From: Treponema sp. UBA1233
GTDB taxonomy: Bacteria; Spirochaetota; Spirochaetia; Treponematales; Treponemataceae
Length of the DNA: 34,648 nucleotides
NCBI GenBank assembly: GCA_002309305.1
Contig: DBWR01000074.1
Location: 93,354 to 128,001, forward strand
Direction of reading: 5' to 3'
Part shown: positions 23,672-30,730 of the stretch, piece after piece
Position numbering within the stretch: the first letter of the stretch is position 1
Layout: each line of letters starts with the position of its first letter
The notes under the pieces: model-generated
Databases searched by the model: none
Seen by the model: only the letters and a program-made list of their open reading frames with translations
What the model was told of the DNA's origin: nothing
Made by a program: the position numbers and the translations under genes

Positions 23672-23692
23672 AGATAATGGATTATCTGGAGG
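23672..23692 (+). promoter_or_regulatory. Candidate CsrA-binding hairpin overlapping the flgK ribosome site
   Basis: AGATAAT-GG-ATTATCT (23672-23687) is a perfect inverted repeat that would show UGGA in its loop. The Shine-Dalgarno GGAGG (23688-23692) follows directly and gives a second GGA 9 nt away. CsrA dimers are known to bind GGA in hairpin loops and at the Shine-Dalgarno. csrA lies in this same operon. Confidence 0.55.
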
Positions 23693-23698
23693 AATAGA

Positions 23699-25570
23699 AT
23701 GTCTGGTTCATTTGGTGGAATTGAAATTGGAAAAAGATCTCTTATGGCTCACTCACTGCAGATTCAAACTGCAGGTCACAACATCTCCAATGCAGACACA
23801 GAAGGCTACACTCGCCAACGTGTAAACGTAACGTCTTTTGATCCCCTGTATCGTCCTGATTTGGAGAGGGCGGAAGTTGCCGGTCAAATCGGTCAGGGTA
23901 CGGAAGTTCAGAGCGTAACGAGGCTCAGGGACGAGCTTCTCGACACCCGCATTGTAGCACAGACAAACGTGCAGTCATACTGGGAAACCAGGGAAAAGTA
24001 CTACACGATGCTTGAGCAGATTTACAATGAACCTGAAGAAATCTCTGTTCGTGGAAACATGGACAAGTTCTGGGAAAGCTGGCAGGAGCTGTCACTGTAT
24101 CCGGATCAGGATGCGGCACGCCAGGCAGTTGTAACCAGAGCAGACAGCCTCACAAATGCCATCCAGCAGAGGAACAAAAGCCTTGTTGCCATCGGAAACC
24201 AGATTAACGAAGACATTAATGCAACAGTAAGGCAGGTAAACGACTATTCAAGACAGATTGCCGAACTCAATATGGAAATCGTAAGGAGCAAGGCTCTGGG
24301 CGATGATCCAAACGATTTGATGGACAGACGCGACCTGCTTGTTGAAAAGTTAGGCAAGCTCATAAACGTAACGGTAGAAAGAAAAGACCCGGATGAATTC
24401 ATGGTGCACACAGCCGGACAGATTATTGTTCAGGGTGGAATTGCACGTCAGATTGAAGCCATTCCGGATATTGAAGATGGCGGATATTCAAAGCTCAGAT
24501 GGCAGGATACCCAGTATGATGCTTTCTTTGAAGGCGGTTCATTGGGAGCTCTTGTAGAACTTCGTGACAAGGACGTAAGGTCTGAGATGCAGTCCCTCAA
24601 CACGATGACATTGAACTTTGCTGATTTAGTAAACGACATTCACCGCAATGCAATCGGTAAGAACAATGTAACAGGACTTGATTTCTTTGTTCAGCATCCT
24701 TTTGTAGAAAACACAAACGGAAACTATGACAGCGATGGTGACGGTGTAATGGATACATCATATGTATTCAGACTGACAGGTACAAATACACTTAAAGAAC
24801 ATGAGCAGATTGGACTTGAAGGAGAAATCACTCTTTCAGGACACGATGGAAACGTAACCCTCGTCTATCATGCAACTGATACTGTTGAGGAAGTAATCAA
24901 CAGGATTAACAATACTGATGCAGAAGTTAAGGCATACCTTGACCGCGACAACCGTCTTGTACTCAAGGCAACAGCTTCAAACGACAAACACAATCCAGAT
25001 TTTGTAATCCGTCATGTGGAAGATTCCGGAATGTTCCTTACGGGATATGCAGGACTCCTGAACGCAAGCGGAGAAGAAGGTGCTTATGATTATGCTCAGG
25101 CTGATGCAGTAAATGCACTTGCAGGCGCTCAGTTTGGAACGGCTCCAGTATTGAATCCTTCTGCATACATTCAGGTAAATGATGCAATTCATACCGACAT
25201 TCAGTCAGTTGCGGCGGCACTTCCAAACCTCCAGGGTGTGGCGGATGCTGGTGATGGTAGGGCAGCAGTTGAGATTGCGGCTCTCCGTAACACAAGCGTA
25301 ATGATTGGCAAGAGCAGGACTTTCGACGACTACTTTGCCGATGCAGTTACAAATGTCGGCCTTAAGGGTGAACAGGCAGAAAACATGCTTATAAGCCAGA
25401 ATGCAATCATGGCAGACCTTACAGGATTGCGTGACAGCATAAGCGGCGTAAACATCGATGAAGAACTTGCAGACATCATGAAATTCCAGCACGGCTACAA
25501 TGCAGCCGCAAGGTTTGTAACAGTTCAGGATCAATTGCTTGATACATTGATTAACAGACTTGGAATCTAA
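23699..25570 (+). CDS. flgK: Flagellar hook-associated protein 1 (FlgK)
   Basis: A 623-residue protein. The N-terminal rod/hook-type segment has LQIQTAGHNISNADTEGYTRQRV, and the C-terminal segment has DIMKFQHGYNAAARFVTVQDQLLDTLI; these ends form the D0/D1 coiled coils. The middle (~300-500) is variable and includes a D-rich stretch DSDGDGVMD that might bind calcium. FlgK is the first of two junction proteins between hook and filament, assembled in the periplasmic flagellum of spirochaetes. GGAGG lies 6 nt before ATG 23699. flgL follows after 16 nt. Confidence 0.96.
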   Translation: MSGSFGGIEIGKRSLMAHSLQIQTAGHNISNADTEGYTRQRVNVTSFDPLYRPDLERAEVAGQIGQGTEVQSVTRLRDELLDTRIVAQTNVQSYWETREKYYTMLEQIYNEPEEISVRGNMDKFWESWQELSLYPDQDAARQAVVTRADSLTNAIQQRNKSLVAIGNQINEDINATVRQVNDYSRQIAELNMEIVRSKALGDDPNDLMDRRDLLVEKLGKLINVTVERKDPDEFMVHTAGQIIVQGGIARQIEAIPDIEDGGYSKLRWQDTQYDAFFEGGSLGALVELRDKDVRSEMQSLNTMTLNFADLVNDIHRNAIGKNNVTGLDFFVQHPFVENTNGNYDSDGDGVMDTSYVFRLTGTNTLKEHEQIGLEGEITLSGHDGNVTLVYHATDTVEEVINRINNTDAEVKAYLDRDNRLVLKATASNDKHNPDFVIRHVEDSGMFLTGYAGLLNASGEEGAYDYAQADAVNALAGAQFGTAPVLNPSAYIQVNDAIHTDIQSVAAALPNLQGVADAGDGRAAVEIAALRNTSVMIGKSRTFDDYFADAVTNVGLKGEQAENMLISQNAIMADLTGLRDSISGVNIDEELADIMKFQHGYNAAARFVTVQDQLLDTLINRLGI

Positions 25571-25586
25571 GGAATAGGAGAAGAAA

Positions 25587-26831
25587 ATGAATAGAATCAG
25601 TTCACAGTATAACAACACAAATACACAATATTTCTTAAGGCAGCAGGAAGTAAAGGAAGCAAGGAAAAATGCACAGATCGGAACACAGAGCAGGATTACA
25701 GCTTTGCGTGATGATCCGATTGCAGCAGGTCACCTTGTCCGCTATCAGTCATTCCTGAGCCGTGTAAACGTATTTGAAAAAAATGCACAGACTCTTTCCG
25801 ATAACTTCCAGGTGCGTGAAGGTTACATCAATCAGAATCTTCAGATAATGCAGCGCGTACGTGAGCTTGCAGTTCAGGGTGCAAACGGTATCAACACACC
25901 GGATGACCTCAAGAACATGGCTGTAGAGGTTGATGAACTCCTTAAGGAACTGATTCAGAATGCAAATGCAGTTGGACCGGACGGAAACTCACTCTTTGCA
26001 GGAACACGCAACAATGTAACTGCTTTTGAGATCTCTATGGGAGATGTCGATGGAGCAGGTGAGCCATTGATTACAAATGTAAACTACAACGGAAATATCT
26101 CAATCAACAAGGTTGAAGTTGACGAAAACGCATATCTTGATGTGGACTATTCAGGAAACAAAATCTTCTGGGCAGAACCACAGGTATACATGGGTCAGAG
26201 GGACCTTAGCGCATGGCAGGCAAATGAAGACAGCGTAATTGCAGTTGATGGAGTTGAAATCCAGATTAACCGCGGTGACAATGTTTATGCACTTGCTGCA
26301 AAAATCAACGATAGTGGTGTTGCAATCAAGGCTTCAATTGACCCGCTCAGCCGTGGCCTTAACCTCAGGACAACTGACGCCCACCAGATGTGGCTTGTGG
26401 ACAAGAGCGGAACAGTTCTTGAAGACATTGGAATGATAAAGGACAAGAGCCAGCTTCCTCCATACAATGTTGGCAACAGCGTAAGCGTTTCGGGCGGTTC
26501 ATTGTTTGACACAGTTATCGCACTCAGGGATGCCATGTACAGGGGAGACAACGAATCAATCGGTGGCCGCGTACTTGGTACAATCGACGAAGGAATGAAC
26601 AACCTTACTGCACGTCTTGCAAAATCAGGAAGCGATTACGAAAGGGCACAGAACAACATTCAGCGCCAGTCTCTAAACAACCTTAACGTAACACAGCTTG
26701 TAAGCCGCGAAGGTGACATTGACATGAGCGAAGCAATCACAGACCTTAAGATGTTGGATTATGTACATCAGGCGACATTGAGCAATGCAGGAAGAATGTA
26801 TTCAAGTACACTGCTTGACTATATGCGCTAA
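25587..26831 (+). CDS. flgL: Flagellar hook-associated protein 3 (FlgL)
   Basis: A 414-residue flagellin-like junction protein. The N-terminal D0/D1 part begins MNRISSQYNNTNTQYFLRQQ and holds QNLQIMQRVRELAVQGANG; the C-terminal part has DMSEAITDLKMLDYVHQATLSNAGRMYSSTLLDYMR. It connects FlgK to the filament. The leader between the flgK stop and ATG 25587 contains three GGA trinucleotides (25562, 25571, 25577), the last in the Shine-Dalgarno. fliW starts 10 nt downstream. Confidence 0.95.
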   Translation: MNRISSQYNNTNTQYFLRQQEVKEARKNAQIGTQSRITALRDDPIAAGHLVRYQSFLSRVNVFEKNAQTLSDNFQVREGYINQNLQIMQRVRELAVQGANGINTPDDLKNMAVEVDELLKELIQNANAVGPDGNSLFAGTRNNVTAFEISMGDVDGAGEPLITNVNYNGNISINKVEVDENAYLDVDYSGNKIFWAEPQVYMGQRDLSAWQANEDSVIAVDGVEIQINRGDNVYALAAKINDSGVAIKASIDPLSRGLNLRTTDAHQMWLVDKSGTVLEDIGMIKDKSQLPPYNVGNSVSVSGGSLFDTVIALRDAMYRGDNESIGGRVLGTIDEGMNNLTARLAKSGSDYERAQNNIQRQSLNNLNVTQLVSREGDIDMSEAITDLKMLDYVHQATLSNAGRMYSSTLLDYMR

Positions 26832-26841
26832 GGGTAAATGA

Positions 26842-27288
26842 ATGCTGGTAAACACAAAGGCCTCCGGGATTGTAGAAGTTCCGGAGGAACATATTATTAC
26901 TATTCCTGCAGGTCTCTTTGGATTTGAGGATTTTACTCGATTTGCACTTTATGACAGTTCTTACAAGCCTTTTGTAAGGCTTCAATCATTAGAAGAAGTT
27001 AACCTTTCATTTTTACTGATAGATCCCTTTTTAGTCTGTTCAGAATACGAAACAAACATTGACGACAGGGAATTGTCTAAAATCAACATAACAGATCCTT
27101 CTGAAGTTCTGGTAATGACTCTTGTTACAGTTCCTGGAAACGGACAGCCTGTAACAACAAACCTTTTGGGACCATTAATCATCAATAAAAAAACTCGTGA
27201 GGGCATGCAGGTTATTTTAAATGATGCTGAGTGGACTACAAAATATAATCTGGTAGAAGGACTCAAGCGAAAGAAGGAGGGCAAATAA
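26842..27288 (+). CDS. fliW: Flagellar assembly factor FliW (CsrA antagonist)
   Basis: A 148-residue protein of normal length. Family motifs are the early IPAGLFGFEDFTRFAL, then FLLIDPFLV, the VTVPGNGQPVTTNLLGPLIINKKTREGMQVIL block and a basic tail. In Bacillus FliW binds either flagellin or CsrA: when flagellin is exported, freed FliW removes CsrA from flagellin mRNA. Here it sits next to csrA and overlaps it by one base (TAATG), the classical arrangement. The Shine-Dalgarno AAGGGT lies at the end of flgL. Confidence 0.95.
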   Translation: MLVNTKASGIVEVPEEHIITIPAGLFGFEDFTRFALYDSSYKPFVRLQSLEEVNLSFLLIDPFLVCSEYETNIDDRELSKINITDPSEVLVMTLVTVPGNGQPVTTNLLGPLIINKKTREGMQVILNDAEWTTKYNLVEGLKRKKEGK

Positions 27289-27506
27289 TGCTTATCCTTT
27301 CACGCAAAGTTGATGAAAAAATAAAGATCGGCAACGACATCACGCTTACAATAATAGAAATACACGGTGAACTCGTAAAGATTGGAGTTGAAGCACCGAA
27401 GAACGTAAAGGTATTCCGTCAGGAAGTTTATGAAGCCATTCAGGCAGAAAATAAGGCTGCGGCTACACAGACAAGTGACGACGCTCTTAAAAACATCTTC
27501 ATGTAA
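27288..27506 (+). CDS. csrA: Carbon storage / translational regulator CsrA
   Basis: A 72-residue protein. The core MLILSRKVDEKIKIGNDITL and the VFRQEVYEAI segment with the RNA-binding Arg44 are intact. The ~15-residue C-terminal extension is the length found in FliW-bound CsrA proteins. CsrA dimers block ribosome access at GGA-containing leaders. AAGGAGG (27273-27279) precedes the ATG inside fliW. It is the last gene of the operon; the stop is 2 nt from the end of the convergent tsaB and I see no hairpin terminator. Confidence 0.96.
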   Translation: MLILSRKVDEKIKIGNDITLTIIEIHGELVKIGVEAPKNVKVFRQEVYEAIQAENKAAATQTSDDALKNIFM

Positions 27507-27508
27507 TT

Positions 27509-28198
27509 TTAGTCTTCTTTTTTGTGATTTTTTTCATACACAATTTCAGCTTCACTTTTCCTTACATAAATGGGACCGTCATAGTCTTTTAACGGTTCAA
27601 GTCCTTCCTTGATTTTTTGTTCCGTCAATTCAAATAAGGCACTGCATCCATCGTAAAAAGGTGAATGCAAATTAAATCTGATTAGGGGAGATATTTCTCT
27701 TGCCCGATAAATGAAGGTGCCTGCTCCAGGACCGCAAACTGTAATCTCATCTTCATCTGTAAAAAGAGAAAGAATTTCATCTATGGATTTATCATCATCA
27801 TCAAGGATTTTTTTTCCATTGGAATAAATCGCAAGAAAAAATTCATCTTCCTTTGCTTCAATTAAAGAAAGAACCCTTTGACGACTGTACCTGAAGTCAT
27901 AACTGTAAGCATCAAGAGAAGGAATTCCGTAAACAGGAACGTCGTGGCTAAGGGTAAGTGCCTTTAATGCGCTTAATCCAAGCCTAAGTCCGGTAAATGT
28001 CCCAGGTCCAAGGGTAAGTGTGGTGTAATCAAGGTCAGAAGGATTAAGTTCGATTTCCTTCATGACATAGTCAATTGCGGGGAGAAGTTTTTCAGATTGT
28101 CTTATTCCAATGTCAAGAACAGTCTTTACAGTATAAATGTCTTTTTTTGCGGATATGCTCAGTTTTGAAGTCGCACAGTCAATTGCAATAGAATTCAT
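27509..28198 (-). CDS. tsaB: tRNA t6A biosynthesis protein TsaB
   Basis: A 229-residue ASKHA-fold protein. The N-terminal strand (SIAIDCATSKLSIS) is followed by the diagnostic GPGTFTGLRLGLSALKAL motif. The C-terminal half is shorter and less conserved, as in all TsaB. With TsaD and TsaE it makes threonylcarbamoyl-adenosine at position 37 of ANN-reading tRNAs; tsaD and tsaC are not in the window. ATG 28198 overlaps the tsaE stop by 4 nt. Confidence 0.92.
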   Translation of the reverse strand: MNSIAIDCATSKLSISAKKDIYTVKTVLDIGIRQSEKLLPAIDYVMKEIELNPSDLDYTTLTLGPGTFTGLRLGLSALKALTLSHDVPVYGIPSLDAYSYDFRYSRQRVLSLIEAKEDEFFLAIYSNGKKILDDDDKSIDEILSLFTDEDEITVCGPGAGTFIYRAREISPLIRFNLHSPFYDGCSALFELTEQKIKEGLEPLKDYDGPIYVRKSEAEIVYEKNHKKED

Positions 28199-28635
28199 TC
28201 AACACTCCCATTGTTCCAGTTATGAATCTTAATTTCCCTTGAACCGTCGTCACCGGCAGTTATGCTCAAAGTGATTGTCTTGGAGGGTAAAACTGATTTT
28301 ATTTTTTCGCTCCATTCGATGATGCAGACTCCCTTTCCGTATAACATTTCTTCAACTCCAAGGTTAAGGAAATCTTCAGGACCGTCAAGACGATAAACGT
28401 CCATGTGGTAAAGGGGCATTTTGTTCCCGTAATATTCACTTATGAGGCAGAAAGTAGGGCTGGTGATGTTGTCGTCAATTCCCAATGCGCTTGCAATGCC
28501 TTTAGTAATTGTGGTTTTTCCTGCCGCAAGAGTTCCTTCCATGGCAATTATGTCGCCGGGTTTTAATAATAATCCGATTTTTTTACCAAGTTCTATGGTC
28601 TCTTCTGAACTGGCAGTATGAAATGAAAGATCCAT
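28195..28635 (-). CDS. tsaE: tRNA t6A biosynthesis ATPase TsaE
   Basis: A 146-residue P-loop ATPase. Walker A is EGTLAAGKTTITKGI (~33-47), where many homologues have GDLGAGKTT. SPTFCLISEY and the YHMDVYRLDGPEDF motif follow, then GVCIIEWSEK (Walker-B-like region). Length is normal. It binds the TsaB-TsaD complex and drives t6A turnover. It overlaps tsaB by 4 nt and lies 12 nt after the small unknown gene, so the three form an operon. Confidence 0.93.
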   Translation of the reverse strand: MDLSFHTASSEETIELGKKIGLLLKPGDIIAMEGTLAAGKTTITKGIASALGIDDNITSPTFCLISEYYGNKMPLYHMDVYRLDGPEDFLNLGVEEMLYGKGVCIIEWSEKIKSVLPSKTITLSITAGDDGSREIKIHNWNNGSVE

Positions 28636-28647
28636 GACAAACCCTGT

Positions 28648-28911
28648 TTATGGGAGTACACCATTTGTGTACATTGAGTCAATAAAGTCCCTCAGGGATT
28701 TTTTTACAGGCATGATGGGATAATTCAGGCTGGAAGGCAGGTTTTCAATTTCTATGTTTTTTTGTCCCAGAGGATTTATTTCTATGGTAAAACAAACAGG
28801 TATGGAAACTTCTTTGGCAAGGATTTCCAAAACGGCATTGCCTCTATAGCGATTGATGTAATAAATGTAACCGTCTTCTCTTGATATCGAATTGATTTCC
28901 TTGACCTTCAT
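28648..28911 (-). CDS. Small conserved-looking protein, function unknown
   Basis: 87 residues from ATG 28911. It appears to be a compact alpha/beta domain with strands around YIYYINRYRG, IPVCFTIEIN and IEIENLP, then a C-terminal helix (KSLRDFIDSMY). No signal peptide, membrane segment or known motif. A TTG at 28959 would extend it by 16 residues, but a sigma-70 promoter (28918-28946) lies inside that extension, so ATG 28911 is preferred; no Shine-Dalgarno precedes it. It is first in an operon with tsaE and tsaB. No function is proposed. Confidence 0.55.
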   Translation of the reverse strand: MKVKEINSISREDGYIYYINRYRGNAVLEILAKEVSIPVCFTIEINPLGQKNIEIENLPSSLNYPIMPVKKSLRDFIDSMYTNGVLP

Positions 28912-28917
28912 GCTGTT

Positions 28918-28946
28918 AGAATAGCGTAAAACTTGGATTTTTACAA
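28918..28946 (-). promoter_or_regulatory. Sigma-70 promoter for the small protein-tsaE-tsaB operon
   Basis: On the minus strand TTGTAA (28941-28946), a 17-nt spacer and TATTCT (28918-28923). The expected start of transcription is at or next to the ATG at 28911, so the message may be leaderless. Confidence 0.6.
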
Positions 28947-28976
28947 GCGATTTACGCAAGCCCCCTTAGATAATGT

Positions 28977-30068
28977 CTATCCCGTATACCCGTAAACAAA
29001 GGCATAAATTTGGTTTTTTGCCGCTATAGATATATCGGTGAATTTTATGTGCAAGATGAATTGATTCTGGTCGGGACTCTTTTTGGTCGAGACAATAAGA
29101 CCGACTGCATTCTGTTCCTTTTCGTTGATGGAAAATTTTACATGGATGTACTGGTCTTCCTTGATTGGCATCGGACAAGATATCCTTGCTCCGTCTGCTG
29201 AAATATCCTGAAGGAATCCGTCATATTTGTTTTCAAGAATCTCGTAGCTTTTCGAGGATCCGTCCGTCTTTTTTGCTGTTGGCTTGACTGCAGAGAAAGC
29301 ACAGTGGCTGACAAAAGGGAGCCTCTTGTATTTTCGCCTCTGAACAGGTTTCAGGCTGTTTGAGTTGGAAATGAAGAGGGAATAGACTCCTTCCTTTGCT
29401 TCTTCGTATCTGATGGCCCTTGTCTGCAGGGTATAGCTGATGTTTCCCTTGGAAGTAAATGAGACCATGAAACGTGAAAGTGGTTCCGGTTTTCTGTCTG
29501 ATTCTGCAAGTGCCTTTGGAATGTTCAATTCGATGAACTGCGGGGAATTTTTTACCAGAGTGAGCAGCCAGTCCCTTCCGTCGATGTCCTTGTATGTGAA
29601 TTCCTGTCCGACACCAAGACTGTTTGTGGTCGTGATGAAAAGGGCTTCGTCATGTGCCTTTTCCAATTTGTACTGCAGTGTGAACAATACGGCAATTTCG
29701 CTGTCACTTGCACGGCTGTTGACCATTTCGGTGTACTTGTCCTTTAACAGCTGTTTTATTGGACCAGTTTCCTTTATAAGATATTCTATGTTCGGAGGAT
29801 TGTAGTCTGAGCAAATCTGCTGCAGGAGCCTTTGTTCATCCGCATCCAATGATGCCATGCGGGATACGTTTTGGACATTTTTCTTGGTTGTTGTCTCGTT
29901 TTTGTGTTCATCAATATATTTTTTTGAACTGTGGTACTTGTGAAGATACCGTGTTATCAAATGAATGATTAAAAGTGCGCATATAACTACTGCGACAATA
30001 ATCAAAAAAGTAAAGATGAATGGGTTTTGACGAGCGTCTAGTGGAGAACCGTTACCTTCTATTCCCAT
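28977..30068 (-). CDS. Membrane-anchored PilZ-domain c-di-GMP receptor
   Basis: A 363-residue protein. A short N-terminus and one membrane helix (FIFTFLIIVAVVICALLIIHLI, ~18-40) are followed by a basic linker, a helical/mixed domain (~75-150), a YcgR-N-like barrel (~150-235: GVGQEFTYKD...LFISNSNSLKP) and a PilZ barrel. Both c-di-GMP motifs are intact: RRKYKR (RxxxR) at ~243 and DISADGARISC (D/NxSxxG) at ~287. The location in the flagellar cluster suggests control of motility by c-di-GMP, as reported for treponemal PilZ proteins. AGGAGT lies upstream of ATG 30068. It has its own promoter. Confidence 0.85.
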   Translation of the reverse strand: MGIEGNGSPLDARQNPFIFTFLIIVAVVICALLIIHLITRYLHKYHSSKKYIDEHKNETTTKKNVQNVSRMASLDADEQRLLQQICSDYNPPNIEYLIKETGPIKQLLKDKYTEMVNSRASDSEIAVLFTLQYKLEKAHDEALFITTTNSLGVGQEFTYKDIDGRDWLLTLVKNSPQFIELNIPKALAESDRKPEPLSRFMVSFTSKGNISYTLQTRAIRYEEAKEGVYSLFISNSNSLKPVQRRKYKRLPFVSHCAFSAVKPTAKKTDGSSKSYEILENKYDGFLQDISADGARISCPMPIKEDQYIHVKFSINEKEQNAVGLIVSTKKSPDQNQFILHIKFTDISIAAKNQIYAFVYGYTG

Positions 30069-30117
30069 AATTGTGACTCCTGTATACTTTTTAGTATGGA
30101 TCTAAAAGACTACAGAC

Positions 30118-30146
30118 ATTATACACTCAAATCACAAAGTCTGCAA
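30118..30146 (-). promoter_or_regulatory. Sigma-70 promoter for the PilZ gene
   Basis: On the minus strand TTGCAG (30141-30146), a 17-nt spacer and a perfect TATAAT (30118-30123). It overlaps the 3' end of the preceding gene, about 50 nt before the PilZ start, so PilZ can be expressed apart from fliD. Confidence 0.7.
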
Positions 30147-30722
30147 TGCTTGAACGACATTTTTTAACCTTGGGCTGATTTCATACTCAGAAAGATCCCC
30201 TACGGTAACAGAATCCTTTGATTCCATTGCCTGTTCAAAATCTTTGAGGATTGGAGAAAATTCTTCAAAAAAAGCCTGAAGGCTGTTTCCGTCGATGGAA
30301 ATCTGGTCATAAAGCTCAGGAAAGAGGGCAGACATGCGGGCCACATGTACAAAGTCTGTCATTGTGACGGCCAGGGAATTGATGATGTCGGAAGCTTCCC
30401 TGTCTTTGCCGCTCTGAAGAAGAACGCTTATTTCCGGCAGTTTTGAGTCAATCTCGCTGAAAGAAGAAGCACAGCCGTGAAAAGACTCAATTATTGTGGC
30501 CTTTGACACAACATCAAGTTCAATGAGGGTGTCGTCCTTCAGTTCTGTTTCCAAAATTCCGTCTATTTCGTCTGCGGAGATTACTTTTCCGTCAAGAGTG
30601 ATTTTTGTCGTTGTCGCCTGGTTTTTTGCCGCTTCTGATTCAAAAGATTTAAGGAAGTCTCCCACGGTCTTTTCGCCGTCAAGTGTAATTCCTACATCTT
30701 CTCCGTTAACCTTTAAGTGCAC
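30132..30722 (-). CDS. Unrecognised protein after fliD: beta-grasp-like N-terminus plus helical domain
   Basis: A 196-residue soluble protein. Residues 1-75 (MHLKVNGEDVGITLDGEKTV, then ITLDGKVIS and a closing strand TLIELDVV) have the strand-strand-helix-strand-strand pattern of a ubiquitin-like beta-grasp fold. The rest (~80-196) is helical, with FHGCASSFSEIDSKLPEISV and DFVHVARMSALFPELYDQI. The start is GTG 30722 with AGGT upstream, 8 nt after the fliD stop, so it is translated from the fliD message. Its place suggests a cytoplasmic partner of FliD, in the role of FliS/FliT-type chaperones, but I see no sequence match to those. The fold is my reading only. Confidence 0.6.
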   Translation of the reverse strand: MHLKVNGEDVGITLDGEKTVGDFLKSFESEAAKNQATTTKITLDGKVISADEIDGILETELKDDTLIELDVVSKATIIESFHGCASSFSEIDSKLPEISVLLQSGKDREASDIINSLAVTMTDFVHVARMSALFPELYDQISIDGNSLQAFFEEFSPILKDFEQAMESKDSVTVGDLSEYEISPRLKNVVQALQTL

Positions 30723-30730
30723 GTCCTACC

